Assembly (NCBI RefSeq): GCF_031450805.1
Contig: NZ_JARTVY010000001.1
Location: 682,001 to 746,000 of the forward strand
Source: Caballeronia sp031450805
GTDB taxonomy: Bacteria; Pseudomonadota; Gammaproteobacteria; Burkholderiales; Burkholderiaceae
DNA: 64,000 nt
Reading direction: 5' to 3'
Every line of letters begins with the position of its first letter. Position 1 is the stretch's first letter. Shown here piece after piece: positions 45,401-53,970 of the stretch. The position numbers were made by a program, and so were the translations under genes. The notes under the pieces are model-generated. The model was not told the DNA's origin, searched no databases, and saw nothing but the letters and a program-made list of their open reading frames with translations.

Positions 45401-46026
45401 ATCGTTCGCTGCTCGACAAGGCAGCCGCGAATGACGAGGTGAAGCGCGCCATCGCCATCACGTTCTACAAGCTGCTCGCGGTGAAGGACGAGTACGAAGT
45501 CGCGCGCCTGCACGCGGACCCGGCGTTTCGGGCCGCGCTCGCGGCGCAGTTCGAAGGCACGGCGGGCGACGACTACACGGTGAAGTTCAACCTCGCGCCG
45601 CCGGTTCTGTCGCACGGCGGCGTGCCGAAGAAGAAGACCTTCGGCCAGTGGATGTGGCCGGTGTTCCGCGGGCTGTCGAAAGTGCGTGCGCTGCGCGGCA
45701 CGGCCCTCGATCCGTTCGGCAAGACGCTGGAACGCCGCATGGAACGGCAGTTGGCGAACGACTACGAAATCACGATGCAACGCGCGCTCGCCCGACTCGA
45801 CGCCCGCAACGCGAAGGACGTGCAAGCGCTCGCCGCGCTGTTCGAACGCGTGCGCGGCTACGGTCACGTGAAGCTCGCCAATCTCGCGATGATCAAGCGC
45901 AGCGAGCGCGATATCGCCGCGCGTCTCGGCATCGAAGCGGCGACGGGCGATGCGGTGCGCGCCGCCATCGACACGATGAAGGGCGCATCGTCGCTAAAGG
46001 GGATCCCGGTGGTCGTGGCGAAGTGA
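42460..46026 (+). CDS. Single-chain indolepyruvate ferredoxin oxidoreductase
   Basis: A 1188-residue fusion of the alpha and beta/gamma parts of indolepyruvate ferredoxin oxidoreductase, which decarboxylates aryl pyruvates to acyl-CoA. The N-terminal half has GFISGYRGSPLGMVDQQL. The thiamine-diphosphate region shows YFCSGCPHNTSTKVP and GDGTYFHSG. An iron-sulfur segment at about residues 643-690 has VCEGCGDCGVQSNC and CVNGFCPSF. The gamma domain begins GVGGTGVVTVGAL. A ferredoxin-type electron acceptor is expected. ATG 42460 is preferred to 42424. The opposite strand has a 1203-residue open frame, which is a shadow. It stands alone, and its end abuts the EAL gene. Confidence 0.92.
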   Translation: MNARVPASTFAPALSDYQLSDNLAATSGRIFLTGTQALVRLVLMQRALDRAANLNTAGFISGYRGSPLGMVDQQLWKAKKLLASHDVRFLPAINEELGGTAVLGTQRVESDPERTVDGVFAMWYGKGPGVDRAGDALKHGNAYGSSPHGGVLVVAGDDHGCVSSSMPHQSDQAMIAWHMPVVNPSNIADMLEFGLYGWALSRFSGAWVGFKAISETVESGLTVDLDALQTIWKAPDDFIAPAGGLHNRWPDLPSLTIEARLHAKLDAVRHFARKNSIDKWIAPSPRANVGIVTCGKAHLDLMEALRRLELTVDDLDAAGVRIYKVGLSFPLETTRLDAFVDGLSEVLVIEEKGPVIEQQIKDHLYNRTSGARPVVIGKATQDGTPLLPALGELRPSRVLPVFAQWLARHKPALDRREKVVDLVAPQILSNIADAVKRTPYFCSGCPHNTSTKVPEGSVAQAGIGCHFMASWMERDTTGLIQMGGEGVDWASHAMFTKTPHVFQNLGDGTYFHSGILAIRQAVAAKANITYKILYNDAVAMTGGQPVDGSISVPQIARQVEAEGIALLVVVSDEPEKYDGHHDRFPNGTTFHHRGELDAVQRRLRETPGVTVLIYDQTCAAEKRRRRKKGEFPDPDKRLFINEAVCEGCGDCGVQSNCLSVEPVETELGRKRRIDQSSCNKDYSCVNGFCPSFVTLEGAKLKKAEGHAFDSAELARRVDALPMPHAHLDHAPYDILVTGVGGTGVVTVGALISMAAHLEGKSASVLDFMGFAQKGGSVLSFVRFAATDALLNQVRIDTQQADLLLACDMVVGASPEALQTVRHDRTKIVVNTHAIPNATFVQNPDANLHADALIDKMRHAAGPNAADALRTCDAQSLAARFLGDTIGANILMLGFAWQLGLVPVSHGALMRALELNNVAVPANKLAFAIGRLAAADMSALDALAASAQPKRVAMEQMPLADLVRDREERLLAYGGEKYVKRYRSLLDKAAANDEVKRAIAITFYKLLAVKDEYEVARLHADPAFRAALAAQFEGTAGDDYTVKFNLAPPVLSHGGVPKKKTFGQWMWPVFRGLSKVRALRGTALDPFGKTLERRMERQLANDYEITMQRALARLDARNAKDVQALAALFERVRGYGHVKLANLAMIKRSERDIAARLGIEAATGDAVRAAIDTMKGASSLKGIPVVVAK

Positions 46027-47340
46027 TCAGTCGTCGTCGGGCAGCCAGTCGATATCGCCGCACAGGACGCAGCGCTTGCCGCCCGAACGCGTTTCGACCG
46101 ACAGCGTGACGCACGGCATCGCTTCGTTGATCGACAGATACGGCTTCGTCACGTGCACGCGCTCGGGATCGCCGAGCGCCGCGCGAAAGTACGGACGGCG
46201 CAGCCAGTTGGCGCCTTGCGCGTCGACGAGCGGAAGGAAGCGCGCTTCATGGGCGGCGCGATCGGCGCGCAGCACGACATTGCGGCCCGACTGCCGCCCG
46301 TTCTGATCGAGCAGGAAACAGCGCGCGGCGTGATCGAGCGCGAGGAAATTCCAGCACACCTCGTCGAGCGGTTCGCCCGCCGCGAGCCGCTCGGCGGCGC
46401 GTTCGAACGCGCGAACGTAGGGCTGAAGCCGCGTCGCCACGCGCCGCTCGCGCGCTTCGGTCTGGAATCGATAACGCTCGGTGAGATCGCTGATGATGGT
46501 TTCTGCGTGCGCGCCATCGGCCAGCCCCGGATGCGGCCGCGCGAAGAAGAAGCCCTGCACGAAGTCCGCGCCGCTCGCGAGCGCAAGCTGCGCCTCGTGC
46601 TCCGTCTCGACGCCTTCGATCAGCACGAGCTTGCCCGCTTCGTGCAGCAGCGAGACGATGCCCGACAGCACCGCCTCCATGTTGCGCCGCTGCTTCACCG
46701 TGCGCGCGGACAGCGGCGCATGGACGTTGTGTCCCGCGTGCGCGAGCATCACGCGATCGAGCTTGACGATATCCGGATCGAGCTGCCAGATGCGTTCGAT
46801 GTTCGTATGCCCCGCGCCGAAATCGTCGAGCGCGATGAGAAAGCCGTGATCGCGGAACTGCTGCACCGCCTGCGCGAGACCTTCGATATCCTCGGCGCTC
46901 TGCTCCAGCACTTCGAGCACGACGCGTCGCGGCTCGATATGCAGCCGCTTCAGGTTCGCGAGCAACGCCGCCGCGTGATACGGCTCGGTCAGCGCACCGG
47001 GATGCACGTTGAGAAAGAGCCATTCGGTCTGGGCGCCCAGCATCTTGAAGTTCTCCAGATGCAGCGCCTGCGCGAGCCTGTCGATCTGCAGCGCTTCCCC
47101 GACGCGCGCCGCCTGCCCGAAGACATCGACGGGCGATACCGGGCGATCGAGCGCATCATGCGCGCGCAACAGCCCTTCGTAACCGACCGCCCGCATATGC
47201 GACAGGCTGAACACCGGCTGGAACACGCTCGACAGCGTCCACTCGCCGTGCTCGACGGAATAGCGGTCGAGTCCCGACATCACGCCAAGCTCGAAACTGC
47301 GCGGGGAAATCGTCGTCTTTTCGGGGTTGGCGATCACCAT
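46027..47340 (-). CDS. EAL-domain c-di-GMP phosphodiesterase with YkuI-like sensor domain
   Basis: A 437-residue cytoplasmic protein. The EAL domain spans about residues 30-270. The signature reads EGL with Glu55 retained, and Asn111, Glu143, Asp172-Asp173, Lys193 and the late EGVE and QGF motifs are all present, so hydrolysis of cyclic di-GMP is likely. Residues about 285-437 form a PAS/PDC-like domain (FLALDHAARCFLLDQNG, RPYFRAALGDPERVHVTKPY) like the C-terminal half of YkuI, probably a signal sensor. Start ATG 47340 has GGGAGGG 7 bases upstream. It converges on the IOR gene with no gap. Confidence 0.9.
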   Translation of the reverse strand: MVIANPEKTTISPRSFELGVMSGLDRYSVEHGEWTLSSVFQPVFSLSHMRAVGYEGLLRAHDALDRPVSPVDVFGQAARVGEALQIDRLAQALHLENFKMLGAQTEWLFLNVHPGALTEPYHAAALLANLKRLHIEPRRVVLEVLEQSAEDIEGLAQAVQQFRDHGFLIALDDFGAGHTNIERIWQLDPDIVKLDRVMLAHAGHNVHAPLSARTVKQRRNMEAVLSGIVSLLHEAGKLVLIEGVETEHEAQLALASGADFVQGFFFARPHPGLADGAHAETIISDLTERYRFQTEARERRVATRLQPYVRAFERAAERLAAGEPLDEVCWNFLALDHAARCFLLDQNGRQSGRNVVLRADRAAHEARFLPLVDAQGANWLRRPYFRAALGDPERVHVTKPYLSINEAMPCVTLSVETRSGGKRCVLCGDIDWLPDDD

Positions 47341-47677
47341 GTCGATGCCCTCCCACATGCCGTATGCTCCGGTCGCGCGCCGGTCCCGCCTGATACCGTT
47401 GTCATAAGAACAGCCCTCGGTGGTAACGCCGGGAGTCTCGTGTCCCGTGGCTGTCGATAAAGCAATGTCCATGCGCGCGATGCCCTCGTATTTGTCGGCG
47501 TTTAGCGCGTCCGATGCACCGTCGGCAGGCGATTCCCGCACTTCGACGCACCGCATCGGTGCGCCTCGCAAAATGTCATCGCAGGCGCGACCGGCTAAAC
47601 TTTTGCGTCAACCCTGTCTCCCGAAACGAACGGACATCGCGCGGACGCCGCGCGCGTCCCGCATTCTCATTGCCTGC
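47341..47677. other. Divergent region between EAL and antiporter genes
   Basis: The 337 bases separate two divergent starts and hold both promoters. No additional gene, repeat or structure stands out. Open frames reading into the antiporter are unsupported upstream extensions. Confidence 0.5.
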
Positions 47678-49345
47678 ATGGAAATCGTCTTCACCGTTCT
47701 CATCCTGCTGATGATCGTCGCGCTGTCGGGCGTCGGCCTGTCGCTGCTGCCCATCAAGCTGCCGCTTCCGCTGATTCAGATCGCCATCGGCGCGATGCTC
47801 GCGTGGCCCGGCTTCGGCCTGCACGTGACGTTCGATCCCGAACTGTTCATGCTGCTGTTCATTCCGCCGCTGCTGTTCGCGGACGGCTGGCGCATTCCGA
47901 AGCGCGAGCTGTACATGCAGCGCCGCGCGATTCTCATGCTGGCGCTGGGGCTGGTGTTCATCACCGTCGGCGCGCTGGGCTATTTCCTTCACTGGATGAT
48001 TCCGGAGATGCCGCTGCCCGTCGCGTTCGCGCTCGCCGCCGTGCTCTCGCCGACCGATGCCGTCGCGCTGACGGGCATCGCCGGGCGCAATCGCATTCCG
48101 GCAAACCTGATGCATGTCCTCGAAGGCGAAGCGCTGATGAACGACGCGTCCGGTCTCGTCGCGCTGAAGTTCGCCATCGCGGCCGCGCTCACCGGCATGT
48201 TCTCGCTGCGCGAGGCGGCGGTGAGCTTCGTGGTGATCGCAGTGGGCGGGCTCGTGATCGGCGCGGCGATCAGCTATGCCGTCACCGAAATCCCGGCGCG
48301 CATCCTCAAGTTTTCCGACGAAGACGATCCCGCCGCCGGCGTCATCCTCACCGTGCTGATCCCGTTCGCCGCGTACGTCATCGCCGAGCGCGCGGGTTGT
48401 TCGGGCATTCTGGCGGCGGTATCGGCGGGGATGATGATGAACATCCAGAGCCTGCGCGACAGCATTCCGAGCGCCGTGCGCGTGCGCATGACGAGCACCT
48501 GGACGATGATCGAGTTCGTCTTCAACGGCATGGTGTTCCTGCTGCTCGGGCTGCAATTGCCGCACATCATCGGGCAGGCGCTGGTGGAGGCGCATCACGA
48601 CGGCAACGCGCGAGTCGGCATGCTGATCGGCTATGTGCTTGCAACGGTGATCGCGCTGTACGCGCTGCGCTTCGTGTGGGTCTATTGCCTGCGCTGGTTC
48701 GCGAGCCGCAGCGCGGCGAAGTCGGGCCTCGAAAGCGCCGCGCCCGGCATCCGCACGCTCGCGATGACGACCATCGGCGGCGTGCGTGGCGCGGTGACGC
48801 TCGCGGGCGTGCTGTCCTTGCCCGTCACGCTCGATAACGGCGCGCCGCTCGCCGGACGCGACCTCGCGATCTTCATCGCGTCGTCGGTGATTCTGGCGTC
48901 GTTGACGGTGGCGGTCGTCGGCTTGCCGGTGATGTTGCGCGGGGCGAAGCGCGAGCGCAATCCGCACGCCGCCGAAGAGCGCATGGCGCGCCTGCGCGCG
49001 GCGCAAGCGGCGATCCGCGCCATCGACGATACGCATGACGTGTTGATCGAAGAAATGGACGAAGCGGCGTCCGCCCGTTGCGCCGATACGACCGCGCGCG
49101 TGATGAGCGTGTACCGGCGCCGGCTGGCATCGCTCGGCGACGATGAAGCGCCGCGCGCGGCAGCGAAGAAAAGTGAAATCGTGGAGACGCGGCTGAAGAT
49201 GGCGGCGCTGCGAGCCGAGCGCGCAGAATTGCTGCGGCTGCGAACCGATCAGGCAATCAACGACGAGACGCTGAACAAGCTGATGCGGGAGATCGATCTT
49301 TCGGAGACGGCGATCGTGAACCGGAAGCGCGGCATGGCGGGGTGA
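47678..49345 (+). CDS. Na+/H+ antiporter of the CPA1 (NhaP/YjcE) family
   Basis: A 555-residue inner-membrane protein. The first about 420 residues form 12 or so membrane helices. Signature elements are LLFIPPLLFADGWRIP, LSPTDAVALTGI and GEALMNDASGLVALKFA, which holds the ion-binding Asp. A cytoplasmic tail of about 125 residues follows, rich in Arg, Glu and Ala and likely coiled coil (AAEERMARLRAAQAAIRAIDD). It exchanges Na+ or K+ for H+; cation choice is not certain. ATG 47678 opens the first helix. Confidence 0.93.
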   Translation: MEIVFTVLILLMIVALSGVGLSLLPIKLPLPLIQIAIGAMLAWPGFGLHVTFDPELFMLLFIPPLLFADGWRIPKRELYMQRRAILMLALGLVFITVGALGYFLHWMIPEMPLPVAFALAAVLSPTDAVALTGIAGRNRIPANLMHVLEGEALMNDASGLVALKFAIAAALTGMFSLREAAVSFVVIAVGGLVIGAAISYAVTEIPARILKFSDEDDPAAGVILTVLIPFAAYVIAERAGCSGILAAVSAGMMMNIQSLRDSIPSAVRVRMTSTWTMIEFVFNGMVFLLLGLQLPHIIGQALVEAHHDGNARVGMLIGYVLATVIALYALRFVWVYCLRWFASRSAAKSGLESAAPGIRTLAMTTIGGVRGAVTLAGVLSLPVTLDNGAPLAGRDLAIFIASSVILASLTVAVVGLPVMLRGAKRERNPHAAEERMARLRAAQAAIRAIDDTHDVLIEEMDEAASARCADTTARVMSVYRRRLASLGDDEAPRAAAKKSEIVETRLKMAALRAERAELLRLRTDQAINDETLNKLMREIDLSETAIVNRKRGMAG

Positions 49346-49350
49346 TTCGC

Positions 49351-49377
49351 CGAAAGCCCGCGCGATGCGGGCTTTCG
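49351..49377. terminator. Hairpin terminator between convergent genes
   Basis: CGAAAGCCCGC (49351-49361) pairs with GCGGGCTTTCG (49367-49377) in an 11-bp stem around a 5-base loop. It lies between the antiporter end and the permease end. The T tract is internal to the stem rather than after it, so it is a probable bidirectional terminator. Confidence 0.75.
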
Positions 49378-49390
49378 GCAGGGCGACGAC

Positions 49391-50692
49391 TCAGACGACG
49401 CCGGAGCCGCGCCGGCGCAGGAGCGCATAGAAAATGATCGCGCCGAACGTTGCGGTCCCGATGCCGCCGAGCGCAAAGCCGCCGAGCCTGAGCGTGAAGT
49501 CGCCTGCGCCGAGCACGAGCGTGACAGCCGCCACGATCAGATTGCGGTTATCCGAGAAATCCACCTTGTTGACGACCCAGATGCGCGCGCCCGTCACCGC
49601 AATCAGCCCGAAGACGACGATCGACACGCCGCCGAGCACCGGCCCTGGAATGGTCTGGATGACCGCGCCGAACTTCGGCGAGAAGCCGAGCACGATGGCG
49701 AACAGCGCCGCGATGACAAAAACGAGCGTCGAGTAGATCTTCGTGACCGCCATCACGCCGATGTTTTCCGCGTACGTCGTCACGCCCGTGCCGCCCGCGA
49801 AGCCCGACACGATGGTCGCGAGGCCGTCGCCGATGAACGCCCGGCCGATGTACTTGTCGAGGCTGCGTCCGGTCATCGCGCCGACCGCCTTGATGTGGCC
49901 GAGATTCTCCGCAACGAGAATGATCGCGATGGGCGCGAGCAGGGTCATCGCCTGTGCGTTGAAGACGGGCGCGGTGAAATGCGGCAGGCCGAACCACGCG
50001 GCGTTGGAGACGATCGAGAAGTCGATCGGCTTGCCCATGCTCATGCCGTTGGTCAGCACCGCATAGATGACGTACGCGATTGCAAGGCCGATCAGGATCA
50101 GCAGCCGCTGCGCCATGCCTCGCGCGAACACCGCGACGCCGCCGACGCACAGCACGGTGACGAGCGCCATCCACGAATCGAAGTTGCTGCCGCTCACGCC
50201 CTTGACCGCGATGGGCGCGAGATTCAGCCCGATCACGCAGACGATCGAACCGGTGACGACCGGCGGCATCAGCGTTTCGATCCATTTCGTGCCGATTGCT
50301 GCGACGATCAGCCCGATGATCGCGTAAGCCACGCCGCACGCGATGATCCCGCCGAGCGCGACCGGGATATTCATGTTCGGCCCGTGTCCGCCGTAGCCGG
50401 TGATCGCGATTACCAGCCCGATGAACGCGAAGCTCGAGCCCAGATAGCTCGGCACCCGTCCGCCGACGAGCACGAAAAACAGCAGCGTGCCGATGCCCGA
50501 CATGAAGATGCACAGATTCGGATCGAAGCCCATGAGCAGCGGCGCGAGCACGGTCGAGCCGAACATGGCGACGACGTGCTGCACGCCCATGGCGATCATT
50601 TGCGGCCAGTGCAGCCGTTCGTCGGGCGCGACGACGCGGCCGCCTTGCGCATCCGGCTGGACCGGCCAGCGCGGGAAGTATGAATCGGACAT
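49391..50692 (-). CDS. NCS2 nucleobase:cation symporter (uracil permease-like)
   Basis: A 433-residue inner-membrane protein with about 14 helices, family NCS2 (UraA/RutG type). WPQMIAMGVQHVVAMFGSTVLAPLLMG is the family opening. VAENLGHIKAVGAMTG has the substrate Glu, and SGFAGGTGVTTYAENIGVMAVT the second binding motif with conserved Asn-Ile. It imports uracil or another nucleobase with a proton. ATG 50692 has AAGGAG upstream. Substrate is inferred as uracil from similarity; RutG-like pyrimidine transport is an alternative. Confidence 0.9.
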   Translation of the reverse strand: MSDSYFPRWPVQPDAQGGRVVAPDERLHWPQMIAMGVQHVVAMFGSTVLAPLLMGFDPNLCIFMSGIGTLLFFVLVGGRVPSYLGSSFAFIGLVIAITGYGGHGPNMNIPVALGGIIACGVAYAIIGLIVAAIGTKWIETLMPPVVTGSIVCVIGLNLAPIAVKGVSGSNFDSWMALVTVLCVGGVAVFARGMAQRLLILIGLAIAYVIYAVLTNGMSMGKPIDFSIVSNAAWFGLPHFTAPVFNAQAMTLLAPIAIILVAENLGHIKAVGAMTGRSLDKYIGRAFIGDGLATIVSGFAGGTGVTTYAENIGVMAVTKIYSTLVFVIAALFAIVLGFSPKFGAVIQTIPGPVLGGVSIVVFGLIAVTGARIWVVNKVDFSDNRNLIVAAVTLVLGAGDFTLRLGGFALGGIGTATFGAIIFYALLRRRGSGVV

Positions 50693-51261
50693 GGCAACGC
50701 TCCTTCTCGGCGATCTTTGAACAGGCGCGAGTGTACGGAGTGGGTCGGGCAGTGGCAAGCGAAGCGAAATTACGTGTGGCTTACGGGATGATCGGGGATT
50801 TTGCGGGCCGATTCGGTGTGGTAAGCGCAGCCCGCGTCCATATCGCGACCTGCGACCCGCGGCCCGCTGCGCCGTTGCGCTGCCGGGCGCGTTCGACAAG
50901 CGCGCGCGCCAAGGCTGAATTGGTCGATGCCCGCGGCAGGTAATATCCACGCCGCTAGCGACGCGCGCCCTTGACGCTTCGGCGCGCTTCTTGGCCGCGT
51001 CCGCCGACATGGGGCTACGCCGGGCGAGGGAACGGCCATCGCCCGCAACGGACGCGAGGCGGCACTAGTCCGCGCCCGCTACGACGTCCGCATGCTGCGC
51101 TAGCAGCTGAAAGGCGATGCCCTTCTTTTGCGCAATGTTCTCGGTCAAGCTGCACGCCCCGCGAGGCGGCATTCGCATGGACCAGATGACGCCAATTTTG
51201 AGCGCGGGATGTGGGATGTGGGGAACGAAGCGCACGGCTCTCGAACGAATTGCCGCCGCCG
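50693..51261. other. Intergenic region upstream of the permease, no gene seen
   Basis: About 570 bases with no recognisable coding sequence. The right part leads into the candidate small RNA at 51262. Frames here are short and lack ribosome sites. Confidence 0.5.
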
Positions 51262-51437
51262 TTTGATTGACTAGAAGCAATCAATTAGGAAGCGTCCTAG
51301 TTTTAGGAAAAGTCGTATGTAACGGGTGACGCGCGCCACGTATGCTGTCCGTGTGCGTATCCCCATGTATATGCACGAAGTCGTTGCAACTCTCCGATTA
51401 CCGCCCTCGTTCCCCGGCTTGGGCGGTTCTTTTTTTT
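51262..51437 (+). ncRNA. Candidate intergenic small RNA ending at a strong terminator
   Basis: Two small dyads lie in tandem: TTGATTG/CAATCAA (51263-51269 and 51278-51284) and TCCTA/TAGGA (51295-51299 and 51304-51308). About 90 bases later comes a strong rightward terminator, although no rightward gene lies anywhere upstream for many kilobases except the distant antiporter, already terminated. Such an orphan terminator often ends a small RNA. The 5' end and promoter are not resolved; either dyad could be the promoter operator or part of the RNA. Confidence 0.45.
51400..51437 (+). terminator. Strong rightward rho-independent terminator
   Basis: ACCGCCC (51400-51406) pairs with GGGCGGT (51421-51427) around a 14-base loop that can itself fold. 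It is followed by TTC and then eight T residues (51430-51437). The leftward strand has no T tract, so it serves a rightward transcript, although both neighbouring genes are leftward. Confidence 0.85.
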
Positions 51438-51534
51438 CTGCCTCGTTTAGTTTCTCCTTCCCGGCCGCGTCCGCGCGATCATCGCCTCCATCACGGCCGC
51501 AGGTCGCGCAAGACGCCCCTCTTCCTTCAAGGCT

Positions 51535-52077
51535 TTACTGTCGCACCGGCTTCTTCGCCAGCTTCCGCTGCAAGGTGCGCCGATGCATGTTGAGCGCGCG
51601 CGCCGTCGCCGAGATGTTGCCGTTGTTTTCCGCGAGCGCGCGCTGGATGTGCTCCCATTCCAGCCGCGCGACGGACAGCAGCGTCGGGTTCTCGATTGCT
51701 TCCTCCGCCGTCTGCTCGCTCGCCTCTTCGTGCAGCGCCGCGAGAATCGATTCGACATTCGCCGGCTTCGCAAGGTAATTGTCCGCGCCGTCCTTCACCG
51801 CCTGAACCGCCGTCGCGATGCTCGCGTATCCCGTCAGCACGAGAATGCGCGCGTCCGGTTGCAGGTCGCGCAGCGGCGCGACGAGGCGCAGGCCGGAATC
51901 GTTGCCGAGATGAAGGTCGACGGTGATCTGGCCGAACTTGTGCTGATTGGCGAGCTTCACCGCTTCGTCGGCATTGTGCGCCTGATGCGGGGTGTAGCCG
52001 CGCCGTGCGAGACCGCGCGCCAGGATGCCTGAGAAAACCTCGTCGTCATCGATGATCAAAAAGTTCGTATCGCTCAT
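51535..52077 (-). CDS. regA: Redox response regulator RegA/PrrA-type
   Basis: A 180-residue response regulator. The receiver domain has acidic residues Asp10-Asp12, the phosphorylation site Asp54 in TVDLHLGNDSG, Thr82 and Lys104 in YLAKPAN. A linker with acidic residues leads to a Fis-type helix-turn-helix at the C-terminus (VARLEWEHIQRALAENNGNISATARALNMHRRTLQRKL), the RegA/ActR/PrrA arrangement. It acts with RegB, encoded 80 bases upstream, to control genes according to redox state. Start ATG 52077 is clear. Confidence 0.92.
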   Translation of the reverse strand: MSDTNFLIIDDDEVFSGILARGLARRGYTPHQAHNADEAVKLANQHKFGQITVDLHLGNDSGLRLVAPLRDLQPDARILVLTGYASIATAVQAVKDGADNYLAKPANVESILAALHEEASEQTAEEAIENPTLLSVARLEWEHIQRALAENNGNISATARALNMHRRTLQRKLAKKPVRQ

Positions 52078-52157
52078 TTTCGTTTCTCCTTGTTGACCGC
52101 CACCGGCATATCCGCGCCCGCGCGGTCCCTTTCACTATTTCGATTCCTGCATGCGGC

Positions 52158-53456
52158 TCAAACTGCGCCGCTCGATTCCGTCCGCGCGGCCTGGCCCGCC
52201 GCCGTCACCGCCCCGCGATCCGGCAATCGCAAGACGGCGCGGGTGCCGCGCGGCTCGCCCGGCAACAGTTCGATCGCCCCGTCGAGCCGCGCCGCGGCCT
52301 CGAACGCCAGATAGAGTCCGACGCCATGACCGCCCTGCGTGCTGTCGACCGGCCCCGCGCCCAGCGATGCGCGCAGCGCGGGCGGAATTCCCGCGCCGTG
52401 ATCGCAGACTTCGAAACGCACGTACGGCGCGCGATCTACCTTTTCGGTCACCGTCTGCAGCGAGACGAACTCGCTGCTCGCGCGCGCGGCGTTGTCGAGA
52501 AGGATCGTGAGAATCTGACCGACGGCGACGGCATCGTCGATGGATGCGCCCGCCGGGGTATCGCCGACCTGCCTGAACTTCACCTGCGGATGACGCAGCC
52601 GCCACTGCTCGACGAAGCTCTTCAGCCATTCGTCGAGCGCCTGCCGGCTCGACGGCCCGCTTGCCCGGCTGCGCAGGCGCGCGAGCGCCGACGTGCACAG
52701 CCCCATCTGCTGCTCGAGCAGTTCGAAATCGGCGGAATACGGCGCGAGGTTACGGTCGTGCGCGGCGGCATCGCGGAGCTCTTCGGAGAGCATCGCGATA
52801 GTGGAAAGCGGCGTGCCCATCTCATGCGCGACGGTCGCCGCCTGCACGCCGAGCGCTACCGCCCGTTCATCGCGCAGATGGCGTTGCTGGGCATCGGCGA
52901 GCGCGGCGTCGCGCAGGCGCAGTCCGCGCGACATGCGCGCGACGAACCAGCCGATCAGCCCCACGCTCACCATGAAATTGACCCACAGGCCGGTGCGGAA
53001 ATAATCGAAGAGATTCGCCGGATTCTCGATATTGAGCGGCACGTAGTTGTAGCTGAGCAGCGCATAACAGGCGACGGCGAAGAGCGCGAGGCAGGTCATC
53101 ATCGCCCAGGGAAGAATGGCTGCGGCGATTGCGAGCGAGGGCAGATAAAGCGTCACGAACGGATTCGTCGCGCCGCCGGAGAGAAAGAGCAGCGCGGAAA
53201 GCGCGCCGAGGTCCACGCACATCTGGCCGAAAAGCTCGAGATTCGTCTCGGGCCGCGCCCGCGCGACGCGCAGCCACGTCAGCCCGTTGAAGATCATCTC
53301 GAGCATGATGACGAGGAGCATCGCCGGCAGCGGGAGCTTCGCGCCGTAGAAGATCTGCACGACGGCGATGGTCGACAACTGGCCGATGATCGCGAGCGAG
53401 CGAAGCCAGAAAAGATGGCCCAGGTTGACGCGTCCGGTATTGGTTATGCGGTGCAT
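52158..53456 (-). CDS. regB: Redox sensor histidine kinase RegB/PrrB-type
   Basis: A 432-residue membrane kinase. Six membrane helices fill about residues 15-175. GGATNPF at 94-100 is the ubiquinone-binding motif known from RegB. The phosphorylated His211 lies in ATVAHEMGTPLSTI. Cys254 in MGLCTSALARL sits where the redox-active cysteine of Rhodobacter RegB (Cys265) is found. N and G boxes follow (LLDNAARAS, DHGAGIPP, GGHGVGLYLA). It phosphorylates RegA. ATG 53456 gives the family start. Confidence 0.92.
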   Translation of the reverse strand: MHRITNTGRVNLGHLFWLRSLAIIGQLSTIAVVQIFYGAKLPLPAMLLVIMLEMIFNGLTWLRVARARPETNLELFGQMCVDLGALSALLFLSGGATNPFVTLYLPSLAIAAAILPWAMMTCLALFAVACYALLSYNYVPLNIENPANLFDYFRTGLWVNFMVSVGLIGWFVARMSRGLRLRDAALADAQQRHLRDERAVALGVQAATVAHEMGTPLSTIAMLSEELRDAAAHDRNLAPYSADFELLEQQMGLCTSALARLRSRASGPSSRQALDEWLKSFVEQWRLRHPQVKFRQVGDTPAGASIDDAVAVGQILTILLDNAARASSEFVSLQTVTEKVDRAPYVRFEVCDHGAGIPPALRASLGAGPVDSTQGGHGVGLYLAFEAAARLDGAIELLPGEPRGTRAVLRLPDRGAVTAAGQAARTESSGAV

Positions 53457-53589
53457 GTTCCGTCGATTGCGTGCCGGGCCGCGCAAGCGCCGCCGGGCGT
53501 TTCGTGTTCCATGCGGCATTATCCCGCTTGCGCGCACCCCGGAACCGCCGATGGCGCGATTTGTCGCACCTTGCGCGGCACACGCTCTG

Positions 53590-53811
53590 CTATTCGATGT
53601 CGGCGGCGCGCGTCTTTTCGATCAGCGCAACGAGGCACGCGCGGCACAGGCAAGGCTCGTCTGGCTGCAGGAGATCCGCCGGCAGCGCGGGAAGCGCGGC
53701 GCACCAGCAGGTCGAGTCGCCCGCGAGCGAACCGCATCGGAACGGCGCGCCGCAACGTGCGCAGACGGGTGCGCCGTCCGTGCGCTGCCCGCGTGTGGAT
53801 TCGATGTTCAT
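53590..53811 (-). CDS. Small cysteine-rich CWC family protein
   Basis: A 73-residue protein with eight cysteines arranged as CARCGAPFRCG, STCWCAALP and CLCRACL, matching the cysteine-rich CWC family. The pairs probably bind zinc. Function is unknown across the family. ATG 53811 is chosen because conserved sequence begins soon after; the frame extends upstream to 53904 without support. It diverges from argB. Confidence 0.8.
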   Translation of the reverse strand: MNIESTRGQRTDGAPVCARCGAPFRCGSLAGDSTCWCAALPALPADLLQPDEPCLCRACLVALIEKTRAADIE

Positions 53812-53970
53812 CGTGGTGACGTGTTGATGACAACAAGGAATATCGCCGATGATCGCACGCCGGCCGCCGAGCCGGAAAACGCGGCGGCGTCGCGGGAAAA
53901 CCATCCTGTTGCGCTGCCTCAGTCCTGTACAATCCGGCGTGTTTAAACGCTCTTTGCCTCAACTGCCGCC

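Noticed and set aside
42256..45867. A 1203-residue open frame on the strand opposite the indolepyruvate ferredoxin oxidoreductase
   Set aside because: It is extremely Arg/His/Glu-rich and low in hydrophobic residues, with no domain; a typical high-GC antisense shadow of a strongly recognised gene.
51326..51778. A 150-residue rightward frame across the end of regA
   Set aside because: It runs through the terminator hairpin and lies opposite regA; Ser/Arg/Phe-rich shadow.
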